DNA of 64,000 nt, from positions 805,673,160 through 805,737,159 of the forward strand of contig CM060919.1 of NCBI GenBank assembly GCA_030737875.1. The letters run 5' to 3'. The notes below the pieces were generated by a model. That model made no database searches and had not been told where the DNA came from. It saw nothing but the letters and a program-made list of their open reading frames with translations. Source of the DNA: Allium sativum (taxonomy: Eukaryota > Streptophyta > Magnoliopsida > Asparagales > Amaryllidaceae). How positions within the stretch are numbered: position 1 is the stretch's first letter; the number at the start of each line of letters is the position of its first letter. Shown in pieces: positions 1 through 11,700 of this stretch. The translations under genes and the position numbers were made by a program.

Positions 1-1420
1 CAGACTATCAAAGTTTTGACCATTTTTCCGTCGTCAATACGGAGAGACCGGTTGGATTATTATCCAAGAACCACTCCGTATGGGCGTTAGCGTTTCGAAT
101 CAAATAGGTCGAAGACAAATTGAAGACGGAGTTTATACAAGGGTTATTCTGGAAATCCTAGGTAGAAATTGCCTAAGATGGATTTACAGATAGTGCCTTC
201 GGTTTGTCCAGTCCCAGGACAACTTGAATGGACGAATGTTTGACAGAGTATATCTGGTAGATCACGTAAGTTGATCGTTTCAAACGTATTTACGTTGGTG
301 GCGGAGGAATTCGTTTCTCTTATCTTATACCCATGGTATTTTTGGGGAAATCAATTTGTGATTTGACAAGTATGACGATGTGGCATTCAAAAAGTGAACG
401 AATGAGTAATCTGTTGAAAGATACGTTATGACCTCCAGCCTCATCAACTGGGAAATGACAGAAATCGGGCAGGCAGTATGACTAAGTGGGCCGCACCCAA
501 GTAGGGTATATTGTCACCATCTAGAGAATATTCATATTTGTTACTTCTTTCAATTATGTATCTCCCGGGAATGGTTATGTTGGTTTACCAACTGTAACGT
601 GACAATATATTTCATACACTCAAGCGAAATGAGTGGTCGGTCATGTGTGGTCGAGTTGCAAGATGTTCTTGTTGAACTCCAGTGTATCGCTTCTAGAGTA
701 CACTGATCGGAAGGTGGATCCATACCTTGTCATAGTTGGAATCCATTCCCCAAATAAGAGCCCGCGGTTTTGATTGTATATTATATATGTAGAACGTTAG
801 ATGCAAGCGTTTCTGCTAGATTTCTATTTACTTGATCTAGACATTATTATAATATCAGACAAGTATCGTTTTAGAAATATTTTGGGATATCATAAGGTAA
901 AAGATATCCATGTTTATGTGTGGATCGGTCTTATGATTATCCTTTATTTCAAAGGAATTTTGAAAGTTAAATCAAACGATTTGAGTTTACTCACACCAGT
1001 CGCATGACTGACCCAGAGTTTATTTTGTTTTTTTCCCTAAACTCTTGGGTGCCCAATTTTGTATGGGCGGTCAAGTAGTCGAGATTTACAGATACTTGAA
1101 GAGCTGGAGCAGGAGGCTTCAGGATTATATAGCTATTGTTATTTCCTCTGTGTTGTAAGTGTTATACTCAAATAATGGTATTGTATACAGATACTATTTT
1201 ATTTCAAAGTTATGTTATGAAATGTATTTATTCATTCCGCTGTTAGATTCGTGTTTACTCTGATGTTGTATGTTCTTCTTCTTCCTCTATTCTAAGTTTC
1301 TATCTTATCTATTATCACCCTCTAATTTCTTTCATGGACTATCCAGTGTTTCCGATGCTTGAATAATTGACATGGTGTTATATGCCGATATCCAAGATCG
1401 TGAAAGCCCCGGGTCTTACA
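1..1420 (+). repeat. 5' LTR of element A, 3' portion only (cut by window edge)
   Basis: This segment is repeated almost base for base at 7125-8546, with scattered substitutions and small indels. It ends in CTTACA and is followed by a tRNA-primer-like sequence, as expected of a 5' LTR. Base 1 matches base 7125, so roughly the first 4.2 kb of this LTR lies outside the window. Short reading frames such as the one at 801-1007 are present in both copies, but they are AT-rich and resemble no retroelement protein. I treat them as chance. Confidence 0.85.
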
Positions 1421-1421
1421 G

Positions 1422-1433
1422 TGATATCAAAGC
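1422..1433 (+). promoter_or_regulatory. Primer binding site of element A (initiator-Met tRNA type)
   Basis: TGATATCAAAGC one base after the LTR end is a two-mismatch version of TGGTATCAGAGC, the initiator-Met primer site that occurs unmutated in element E. It fixes the left LTR boundary at 1420. Confidence 0.75.
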
Positions 1434-2922
1434 TTAAGGTTAAGTAATTACCTTGGCTCTGTGGTGTGACTCAGTAGAGATGGGTTTAGTAATACCCTAG
1501 ATTGAGTTGAGTGTATATATACGAGCGAACGTATTTGTTATTTGATATAAAATGGTTTTATATTGTGTAGATTTATTGGTTGAGTTGTTTATGGGTTTTG
1601 ATCGATTAGTTTGATCCACTGTATCAGTAGGAGTTTATAAACACTTGAATACGATGGGTCGACACGATATGTTTTGAAAAGAGGGTAAATGAAATAATTT
1701 TACCCAAAGTATATTTTGATATAGAGAATATATATATATATATTGGAATTATAATATATTGGATATATTGGTTGTTATTATAATCGAGTAAGATTATAAA
1801 TTAAATGGTTATATATATAACCAAGTAGAATTCATATAAGTGTAATATATGAAATCAGATGGATTAAATCTGAAATTAAATCAGAATTGAAATTACAACT
1901 CTGGAAAGTTGGAAAGTTGGAAAGGTGTTTGTAAATGGATTTGAATTGAATATATGAGAATTTTGAAATCCTGGGAGATTTTAAATTGTTTTACCAGCAT
2001 TGTGAATGATATTTTGAAATGTATTTCAAAATGGAATAGTTTAAAAGTGATTTTGAAAGTGATATAGTATTGAACTCACTTCGATAGCTAGGAAATAACC
2101 CTGATGATGAATCGTGACATTATTAGTGTTCATTTTCGAGTTGTAAGTAACGGATTACTACCAAAGATTTTGTTTTTTAGAGTGTTTTGAGAAAACAAGT
2201 TATTCAAGGAATTCAAATGTTTTGAATTGTTATTATGATTTCAAAATGGAATTGAAATAAAAACCCAGGAATTTAAATCTTGAAATTCAAAACTTAACTT
2301 ATTAAGTTAAATAAATCAAGATGGTAAAGATAAGTAAATAAATTAGAATTTAACTTGAGGTAAGTTAAATAAAGCTGGATTTGGTTAAAGAATAACTTGG
2401 AATGGAATTGAGTTGATATGTTAAGAGTTTGGAATTTGAGATTGGAGTTTGAATGGAATTTGACTTTGGTTTAAACAAATGATTGTGTTGAGGATGAACT
2501 TATTGGAGTTTGATTGGGATGATTTGGTATATGCTGAATTAACAGCAGATGGAAAGAATATAATGATATGCCCGACAAAAAGGTACAAGTTTACATTTCA
2601 TATTAGGTACGAGATTTTATGAGCCGAATTGGCAAGCCGTTTGGCTGTTTGATTTTCTTTTGGGTTGGAGATGGCTCAGAGAGGCGAGTTTAGTTGTACC
2701 GATTTACCAGTACAAAGGAGGTGTTGGCGAAATTTTTCGAAAATTTCGGGTGTTAGAATATTTTTAGAATTTCTGAAAATTTTTGTTAGTAGAAATGAAT
2801 AAATGTTTAATTGAAATTAAATTGGTTCGGTTGAAACTGAAATGAAGAAGTGAACAAATATGTTCTAACCAGTCAATAGGGTTTGTTTTCTACCTTAGCA
2901 ATTTCGAGGATGAAATTATTTT

Positions 2923-2935
2923 AAGGGGGGAAGAA
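2923..2935 (+). promoter_or_regulatory. Polypurine tract of element A
   Basis: AAGGGGGGAAGAA directly precedes TGTAATGTCCCG, the start of the 3' LTR. It primes plus-strand DNA synthesis in LTR retroelements and fixes the LTR start at 2936. Confidence 0.8.
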
Positions 2936-3994
2936 TGTAATGTCCCGTATTTTTCCAGTATAATAATTAATTAATTTAATTATTCAAAATATTGGTTTAG
3001 TAATTTAAAGGTTGTTTAATTAAATAATAGTGAATATTTAATTAATATAAATAATAGAATAATATATTTATTTCTGAAATAGTCAGAAATAGTGAATTGA
3101 CAATATAATGTGAACTGGACAATTTAAAATATATATAATTCAGTTTAGAGTTGAATTATATTAACGAATATATTATATAAACGATAGTTGAACGTATAAT
3201 TATATTATAATTAAAATCAAGCTCGAAATGACGCTCTTTGGCGATTCGAACTTCAACTGAATATACAGGGTCTGTTTTAAATCGGATTTCTGTGAAATAA
3301 GAAACATTCGGAGCTGTTGAAGTATATTTTTCTAATGGAAGAGAAAAATGGGGATTACATTGCGTAGATTTTTATTTATGTCCAAATCAAATTTTAGAAA
3401 AGTCGCTATGGAATTCCTTTATAATTTATAACGATTTATTTATATTTTAAAAAAAGGATTTAAATATAAATCGAATATCGATATAACTGAGAACCTTGAA
3501 ATATCGAGTTATAAATCCCAGTTGAGCTGTATGATATTCTATTGTGAAGGTAATGATTATTTTTAAATATTAAAATTAATTATTTTTAAATATATTTAAT
3601 ATTTAAAAGGGGTTATTTAGAGTTTTAAAAATAGCCAGTTTTGCAAATGAACTCTGTTTTCAATGAAACTAATTTTGTTGGATCCGCAATATTAAATTAT
3701 TGTTAGATTTAAATTTTCGTGATTTTTAGAGTCAGTGTGTGGCCGTACGGATTTTTAATGTTAAAAACAGTTAGTATTTCAACAATTAAAAATACGCTGT
3801 ATGAGCAAACGAAGTCGGAATTCGACGAAACCAGTTTCGTTGGGTCCGTAATGTCAAACTCTAGCTACGTGTCTTCCATGATTTTAGAAAATTGTACATT
3901 ATCATAAGGATTTTTAAAGACGAATACAAATAGAAAATTGATTAAAAATGAATAAAATAATCAAAAATAAAATATCTAGATATTTTGATTTGCC

Positions 3995-4002
3995 TATAAA
4001 TA
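3995..4002 (+). promoter_or_regulatory. TATA box of the element A LTR promoter
   Basis: TATAAATA lies about 1.06 kb into the LTR and is followed within 30-50 bases by a pyrimidine-rich stretch with CTTTTCTTTTTTCTCC. The LTRs of B and C carry the same octamer. Transcription would start around 4025-4035; this is inferred from spacing only. Confidence 0.5.
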
Positions 4003-4990
4003 CTCCTTAACTACTTCCTTATAACCTAAACAAGCCATCACTTTTCTTTTTTCTCCAGAAAGAAAGCGTGAAATAATCCATATTCTAAAATCATTTCAAA
4101 ATCAGAAATCGAATGAAATCATCCCGTTCTTAATTCGAATCGCTCCTCTTCTAGTAAGCTTTAATCCTATACTAGTATTATAGGATGCGACTCACCTTTT
4201 GCTGATGCTCGAAAATTACAGTAGATCTAGGGTTTGAAGTTTTGTACAATCGAAGAAGAAGTGGATTGTTTCGAGTTCATTTTCGGGTTGAGGAAGTAAA
4301 ACCGAGTCTGTCGCAAGTTTTTGGTGGATTTCGAACATAGTAAAGTTCGGTGGCTGTATGCGTGATTTGGGTTTCAAACTGGAGACCGTGAGGGAGAAGG
4401 ATGGGCGCGAGTTGGAGGAGATGGGTGTGGGGTAGTGTAGATTTCGAAGAGATGAAGTATGGCGGTTGCGGTTTAGAGAATAGAGGAGAAACAAGGTAGA
4501 ACGAGGAGCATGAGTTATTGAAAATGGCCATGAGAAGTGGTTCACGAATTTCTATGGTTGGAGAAGAGGAGTGAACGGGCCTGGTGTTCATGTAGGAGAT
4601 GGGACGGGTTCAATGATGTGTGAGGCCGAGTTTTTAAATTAAAACTAAGTGATTTTATTTTAAAAGAATATCCAAACTTGTATATTCCATAATTTGGCCA
4701 TACGTAAATGAAATTCAGCGAAACAAGATCCGTTGGGATCGTAGGGACGGTGCCTACACAATGGAACTGACTAGGAGTGGATTGGAGCTAGTTTGAATTT
4801 ATGGCAAAATAAATTGTTTGATCTGAATCAAACAACAATTTATCGTTCTTTAACGATGAACTGCCAAAGTGAGTAAATCTCACTAACTCTGCACAGTTAT
4901 ATTTTTATAACGTATTTTTAGAACTGATAAATGTTGGTTGATTGTTGTGTGTTGATTGTTTGGATGAACTGCTAGTCAGTTGGTTGAAGT

Positions 4991-5015
4991 TATATATATA
5001 TATATATATATATAT
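4991..5015. repeat. TA dinucleotide microsatellite in the element A LTR
   Basis: A run of about 12 TA units. The equivalent part of the left LTR is outside the window, so its stability cannot be compared. Confidence 0.9.
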
Positions 5016-5396
5016 CGCTAAATACATATTGATTATGTTGATCAGAATACTTCATATTGAAATGAAGTTGATAATAATTATATTGTTTAACATCTGTGGA
5101 TGCAGGAAAACAGGTTGGATGGATCCAACTGGATTCCTCAATTTTTATAATATTGTTCTTTTCATATATATGTAATATATGATGTGATATATAATCTGTT
5201 GTTGATTATGTGTATTTGAATGATAGCGATCATTGTGAATTGGTATTTTAATTACCGTAAGAAATACTGCGATATAGAAAAGGGGATTTTCAAAGTGTAT
5301 TTTGAAAATAAATTATTTATATAAAATCAGTGGATTTTATATATAAAAGAAAAGGGGTTTTATAAAAGAAAATAATTATAAAATCAAAGGAGTAGT

Positions 5397-5750
5397 AAAA
5401 GGAATATTTATTTGTTAAATAAATAGAATTGAAAAGAAATATTTATTTAGAAAATAAATAGAATAAGTAAAAGGAATATTTATTTATGGAATAAATAGAA
5501 TTTTATAAAAGGGCTATTTATATAGAAAATAAATATAAGTATACAAGGATTATTTATATAGAAAATAAGTAAGATATAATAAGAGGAACATTTATCTAGA
5601 AAATAAGTAAGATATTATAATAGGGACATTTATTTAGAAAAAAATAAGATATTATAAGGGATATTTATTTGGAAAAATAAATAGGATATATAAGAGAAAT
5701 ATTTGTAAAACAAATATAAAAGGAAATACTTACAAAAACGAATAGAATTT
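5397..5750 (+). repeat. Degenerate tandem array, about 40-bp units, in the element A LTR
   Basis: Roughly nine imperfect copies of a unit built on ATTTATTTAGAAAATAA followed by a purine-rich spacer (AAGGAA, AGGGA). Units vary by substitution and small indels. There is no coding potential. Confidence 0.75.
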
Positions 5751-5785
5751 TATAAAAAAGAGAATTTTACATTTGAAAGGTATAG

Positions 5786-5806
5786 ACTCGTGCTTCGCAC
5801 ACGAGT
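5786..5806. repeat. Perfect 7-bp stem hairpin
   Basis: ACTCGTG, a 7-base loop CTTCGCA, then CACGAGT. It lies between the two tandem arrays and is markedly more GC-rich than its surroundings. Its role is unknown. Confidence 0.6.
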
Positions 5807-6009
5807 ATAACATGATATGGATTTAAAGCAAAGGATTTAAAAAGAATCTGTTCTAACCGATAGACTGAGAAGATTAATTTATAAATAATATTTTATAAAT
5901 TAAATAAAATATTTATCAATGGATGAATAAAATATATAAGTCAAGACTTATATAAAGAAGTAAGAATCGATTTCAACATCGATATTTGAAGCTGAATATG
6001 GATGAAGGT

Positions 6010-6480
6010 GCTAATCAAAATGTGTTAATCAAAATGAGTTAGAAGAGTTAATCGAATTATAGTTAATCGATTAGAGTTAGAGTTAATTGATTAGAGTTAC
6101 AGTTAATCGAATTATAGTTAATCGATTTGAGTTAGAGTTAATTGATTAGTGTTAGAGTTAATTGAAAGGGAGTTATCGAATATTAGTTTATTCGAAAGGA
6201 GAAATCAAATATAAGTTATTCGAAGTGAGTTTATCGAATATCGTTTATTTGAAAAGGAGTAATCGAATATAGTTTATTCGAAAGAAAGAGTAATCGAATA
6301 GAGTTTATTCGAATGAAAGAGTTATCGAGTATTAGTTATTCAAAGAGAGTTAAATCAAAATATAAGTTATTCGAAGTGAGATAATCGAATATTAGTTATT
6401 CGAAGAGAGATATTTGAATATTAGTTATTTGAAGAGAGTTAATCGGATATAAGTTATTCGAAGAGAGTTAATCGTCGAAT
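6010..6480 (+). repeat. Tandem array of TTAATCGA / TTATTCGAA units in the element A LTR
   Basis: The first third alternates GTTAATCGAATTATA and GTTAGAGTTAATTGATT. The remainder is a run of about 25-33-base units with GTTATTCGAA, a purine spacer, then ATCGAATAT. At least twelve units are visible. It ends just before the unique sequence at about 6490. Confidence 0.75.
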
Positions 6481-8546
6481 TCGATTATATAATTCAGGTA
6501 AGTATTTATACTTTCTGGTTGGTAATTCAAGATTTATTTATTTATAAATTAGGTGTTTATTATTTATTCAAATTAAAGAATAAAAGTTATATTCGAAGTT
6601 AGATATTTTGAAAGTAGGGATTATAACGCTATAGTTATAATCCATGTTTTCAATAAAGAAGTGGATACGTAAATAGAATCCGAGAGTTACGTAAGGAAGT
6701 TTGTTAAAGGTTTAAAAGATAAACTTTGTCTATTCCGAAGTTAAAACGTTGTTCAGTTAAGGTCTGAGAGGTAATTATACCCCAACTTGATTGACTTCCT
6801 TCTTATCTAAGGAATGGCTAAGGTTTGATAGTAAAGGATGGTTAAGTGAATTTAGTTAATCAGTGAAATGGTTTGAGTTGGCATGGCGATGTTTGATTTA
6901 AACATCAGTTTAAATCCAATGAAGGAGTTTTGGAATTTTTTTCCAAATAAGAATCAGAAATGTTTTCTGATAATAGAAAATAAGAATTTAGAATATATGG
7001 AAACAGGAGATAAGTAAATTAACGAACTAAAGAGATAAATGTTAAATGATGATTGATCGATATAATTTCCATCTGGAAATAATATCGTTGTTTGCACACG
7101 TGTTTTTCTTGGATAGTTAAATCACAGACTATCAAAGTTTTGACCATTTTTCCGTTGTCAATACGGAGAGATCGGTTGAATTATTATCTGAGAACCACTC
7201 CGTATGGGCGTTAGCGTTTCGAATCAAATAGATCGAAGACAAATTGAAGACGGACTTTATACAAGGGTTATTATGGAAATCCTAGGTAGAAATTTCCTAA
7301 GATGGATTTACAGAATAGTGCCTTCGGTTTGTCTAGTCCCAGGACAACTTGAATGGACGAAAGTTTGACAGAGTATATCTGGTAGATCACGTAAGTTGAT
7401 CGTTTCAAACGTATTTACGTTGGTGGCGGAGGAATTCGTTTCTCTTAGCTTATACCCGTGGTATTTTTGGTGAAATCAATTTGTGATTTGACGGGTATGA
7501 TGATGTGGCATTCAAAGTGAATGAATGAATAATATGTTGAAAGATATGTTATGACCTCCAGCCTCATCAACTGGGAAATGACAGAAATCGGGCAGGCAGC
7601 ATGGCTAAGTGGGCCGCACCCAAGTTGGGTATATTGTCACCATCTAGAGAATATTCATATTTGTTACTTCTTTCAATTCTGTATCTCCCGGGAATGGTTA
7701 TGTTGGTTTACCAACTGTATGGTGACAATATATTCGATACACTCAAGCGAAATGAGTGGTCGGTCATGTGTGGCCGAGTTGCAAGATGTTCTTGTTGAAC
7801 TCCAGTGTATCGCTTCTAGAGTACACTGATCGGAAGGTGGATCCATACCTTGTCATAGTTGGAATCCATTCCCCAAATAAGAGCCCGCGGTTTTGATTGT
7901 ATATTATATATGTAGAACGTTAGATGCAAGCATTTCTGCTAGATTTCTATTTACTTGATCTAGACATTATTATAATATCAGACAAGTATCGTTTTAGAAA
8001 TATTTTGGGTTATCATAAGGTAAAAGACATCCATGTTTATGTGTGGATCGGTCTTATGATTATCCTTTGTTTCAAAGGAATTTTGAAAGTTAAATCAAAT
8101 GATTTGAGTTTACTCACACCAGTCACATGACTGACCCATAGTTTATTTTGTTTTGTTTTCCCTAAACTCTTGGTGCCCAATTTTGTATGGGCAGTCAAGT
8201 AGTCGGGATTTTACAAATACTTGAAGAGCTGGAGCAGGAGGCTTCAGGATTATATAGCTATTGTTATTTCCGCTGCGTTGTAAGTGTTATACTCAAATAA
8301 TGGTATTGTATACAGATACTGTTTTATTTCAAAGTTATGTTATGAAATATATTTATTCGTTCCACTGTGAGATTTCTGTTTACTCTGATGTTGTATGTTC
8401 TTCTTCTTCTTCTATTCTAAGTTTCCATCTTATCTATTCTGACCCTCTAATTTCTTTCATGGACTACCCGGTGTTTTCGATGCTTGAATAGTCGACATGG
8501 TGTTATATGCCGATATCCAAGATCGCGAAAACCCTGGGTCGTTACA

Positions 8547-8730
8547 CATGGTTGTTGTGAAGATCCTGGATTTAATACTTCGGAAGTCGACATCTCACAC
8601 AACTCAAGCATCAAATATCGTAGATCCAAATGCCTAATCCCTGGTTGTTTGGGGTTATAATACATCAGAAATAATCACAAGGAACAAAACTACATCTCAT
8701 AACATGATTTGGGATACATTAGAGTTACAT
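8547..8730. other. Unassigned spacer between elements A and B
   Basis: A 184-base stretch that matches neither LTR. It is the target sequence left between the 3' end of A and the 5' end of B. I recognise no motif and no useful reading frame in it. Confidence 0.5.
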
Positions 8731-11700
8731 TATAACACCCCCAAAATTAAATACACTATAACCATACTTTAAGATTATAAAATGGGTACTACTTAACTAA
8801 AATATACAAATTAGGTGAAATCAGCATAACCATTGCATTCATCTTGGAATTATGGTTCAGATAGACTCCAAGTTTGCGTAAAACGGATAGCGCATGAAGA
8901 AGTTATGGTCATTAGAAGTTTGTATACATATAAGAGACTTATATGAGAATATAATATAAATATAATTCCAGAAATTTCAAACGAAATGAGCGGGAAAGAA
9001 GAGCGGGAAACCCGGCCATTGTGGGACGACCCACATACGGCCTGGGTCGACCTAATGGGTCGGTGAGTCGACCCACCCAGATCCGGGAAAGATTCTGAAT
9101 TACGAATCTGGATAGTTTTGCAGGTAGTCTCGTGCTGACTCAGTGCTATGTGTACGGTTAAGATTAAAACTCTAGGATTTAAAGGCTGAGGTTGACTCTG
9201 TGAATATATAAATAGGTGGCTTCTCCCATTGCAATACACACCATTTCTTCATATCTTCTGCCTCTATGAAATTATTCTAAAAATACAAACATATAATGGG
9301 GGATTGCCGCTGAAGCCTAGATCTACATAGACAACATTCGAGACTTGCATACATACAACAACTAAAGGGATTGGACTTTTATATGGCATATAGTTATATA
9401 TATATAAGAGATTTAACCTCTTCTTCACCAAGACCCACTATGAGTTCCCTGTCATTTTTAGATCTGATTCATTAGACTATCACATAACAGTTAAATAAAA
9501 TTGTGTTAGAATATATAGTGTTTGTAAGATAAATACTATACATCTTCTTCACCATTAATCTCCTATGCCGTTATGATAAGTAAAACATATGCCTTTACTG
9601 TTAGATAATTAACAAGTTATATGTATCTACCTTCCTTTTCCATGTTTCTATGTTTTAGTTTATTTCCAGTTTTTCCGATATGCCTATGTGATTTGATTCT
9701 ATTCTCCTTCCTCTGTTTACCCTTTTTATTTACACTAAGCCTAGGCCTTTGGAAACTTAGGCTATACCCGATTAGAGTGTGCGTACAATTGGGGCAGCAA
9801 TGAATGACATAAAAAGAGGAATTTATGCATGTTGTTAAATTGAGGTTTGTTTAACTATAATTTGGAAAAGGGTAATATGCACATGTTTAGACTTGCTTTA
9901 AAATCGATAAAAAAGGGTAATATGCATATGCTTGTTGTAGATTGATAAAAATGGATAATATGCATAAACCTGTACATGCTGTAATTTAGGGACATAATTA
10001 GATGAATAATATGCATATGTATAAACGTGTTAGGTTTGACTTAACACAGACAATAAATAAATGACATGTTAGAATATTGCAAGTACCAGATGTTGATTAA
10101 TAAACTGAAACTTTATAGAAATTGTATACATCTAGGCAGGTGTTTTAGGGAAGGGTTGTACACACATAATGACATGTAATATTACAACCACGCTTACTAG
10201 AAAACCTAAACCTACTAGGTTGAACATGATTCTTAATAAGCTAAGAGGTCCCTCATTCTGCTGTTGTATCGGGTTTTGGGGACTATTAAATCCTAGTTTT
10301 AGGGGCACAAGCTTAGAGGGTTTGGCTTGTGTCAATCTGCTGTTTGGAACTCATATCAGTCAGTATCCCTGTTAGTATTTTGTTAGAAGGGGGCCTCGCA
10401 CTAGGCAGGGGCCAGGGCACACATTATTGAACTAGATAGTAAGAGGTTCACATGGGGAAGGAAGGTATGGGCGCATTCTGGCAGAGTCATGAGCGTGCAT
10501 GGGTCCGACTAGGATGGATAAGCCGTTGTAACACTAGTAAATAGGTCCATGTCATATAGTTGTTGGGTTAGGGAGTGATACACCCACTACGCCATAGATT
10601 TCATACCGCAACACCAGAGAAGTGATGCAGAAATTGCCAAAAAGTGTTGCTACATGCAAAAAATGATATGTGGCAACACTTTCTTGGGGTTTCCTTTTGC
10701 CACGTTGCCTTAGAGTCAAAGGCAACACCTTTGCGACCCTATGGCAACATCTGTACAGTTGTTGCCACAGGTACTAATACAATTAAAAAACCCTTCACAA
10801 CTGTCTAAAACAGTTGTAATATGTCTAGTACAGCTGGTAATCGTAATAAAGTCAACCTTTTTTACAATCATTCCTAGCAGTTGTTAAAAATTGTTTTAAA
10901 CTGCTAAAAGTAATTATACCTCAATTGCTATTAATAAAAAAATTCATAATGTTATAATAAAATATTATTATAACACAGTATTTTATTTAAATAAATATTT
11001 AATTTCCACATTTCAAATGGTACAACTTTTTGGACTCCACTACTGCACATTCACTGGTACATTACATTATCATTCATATTTATATACAATCCTCACTACA
11101 TTGTCACTCGATTCACTCATATACAGACTCACACATACAACCATACGGAAGAAAAAATACACAAAAATGATTATATAAACTACTACCTTTATTTTTTTTC
11201 CCTTTTGATGATTCGCTCGCAAATTAATCTCAACTTCTCTAATTCAATCATACGTACTAATTACTACAACATGCAGGTGTTTTGCAAGGGAAACCAATTG
11301 CTCTGTCATGTTTACTCCAAAAAGCAGCAATGAAATTTAAACCATCGTGTAAAATTCAAAATATTATAATTAGAACCACTTAGTAATAATGCAAAGCATG
11401 CAGCTACATGCTCAAAAATCAAAACGAAAAAGTATATTTGGTCACCAGAAGTAATCATGAGATCGAAGTACCTAAAAAACTAACTATTTTAAAGTATATT
11501 TAACTATATCAAAACTCATAGAATGTTCTGCATCGAAGTCTCAGTTATTAAAGTCTTACCTCAATTGTGAAATTTAAAGATACAATGCCTACGTTATCCA
11601 CTTCCAAAATTAGTAGAGAGGTAATGCAATATATTGCAAGGAATGACAAATTTTTTGATCCAATTAATCCATGCAAGAAAGCTAAAGGAGAAAAATGTAA

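Larger units (their letters stand above)
1421..2935 (+). mobile_element. Internal region of element A, non-coding
   Basis: About 1.5 kb lie between the two LTRs. It starts with a primer-binding-like sequence and ends in a polypurine tract. It is AT-rich, stop-dense in all frames, and contains no gag, protease, RT, RNase H or integrase motif. The last 50 bases include TTTCGAGGATGAAAT followed by a G-run; the same arrangement sits just before the 3' LTR of the Tekay element E (around 48420-48450). This suggests A derives from a chromovirus and is mobilised in trans. A structure with very long LTRs and a non-coding interior is called LARD-like; this label is inference. Confidence 0.75.
2936..8546 (+). 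repeat. 3' LTR of element A, 5.6 kb
   Basis: The LTR starts with TGTAATG after the polypurine tract and ends with GTCGTTACA at 8546. Its last 1422 bases match 1-1420. At 5.6 kb it is about twice as long as the other LTRs in the window (2.6-2.9 kb). It contains a TATA box near 3995, a TA microsatellite near 4991-5015, two AT-rich tandem arrays (5397-5750 and 6010-6480) and a small perfect hairpin (5786-5806). Overlapping minus-strand reading frames near 4216-4591 have no recognisable product. No nested element was recognised in it, but a diverged insertion making the LTR look longer cannot be excluded. Confidence 0.8.

Noticed and set aside
801..1007. A 68-codon frame conserved in both LTR copies (also 7924-8130)
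   Set aside because: Conservation follows from the LTR duplication itself. The product is hydrophobic, AT-driven and lacks any supporting signal.
4216..4591. Two overlapping minus-strand open frames in the element A LTR
   Set aside because: They overlap in different frames and have no retroelement or host similarity I can see; a chance opening in a less AT-rich stretch.
5397..6480. CRISPR-like array
   Set aside because: Repeats and spacers are not separable, units are degenerate and directly adjoining, and the context is a plant LTR.
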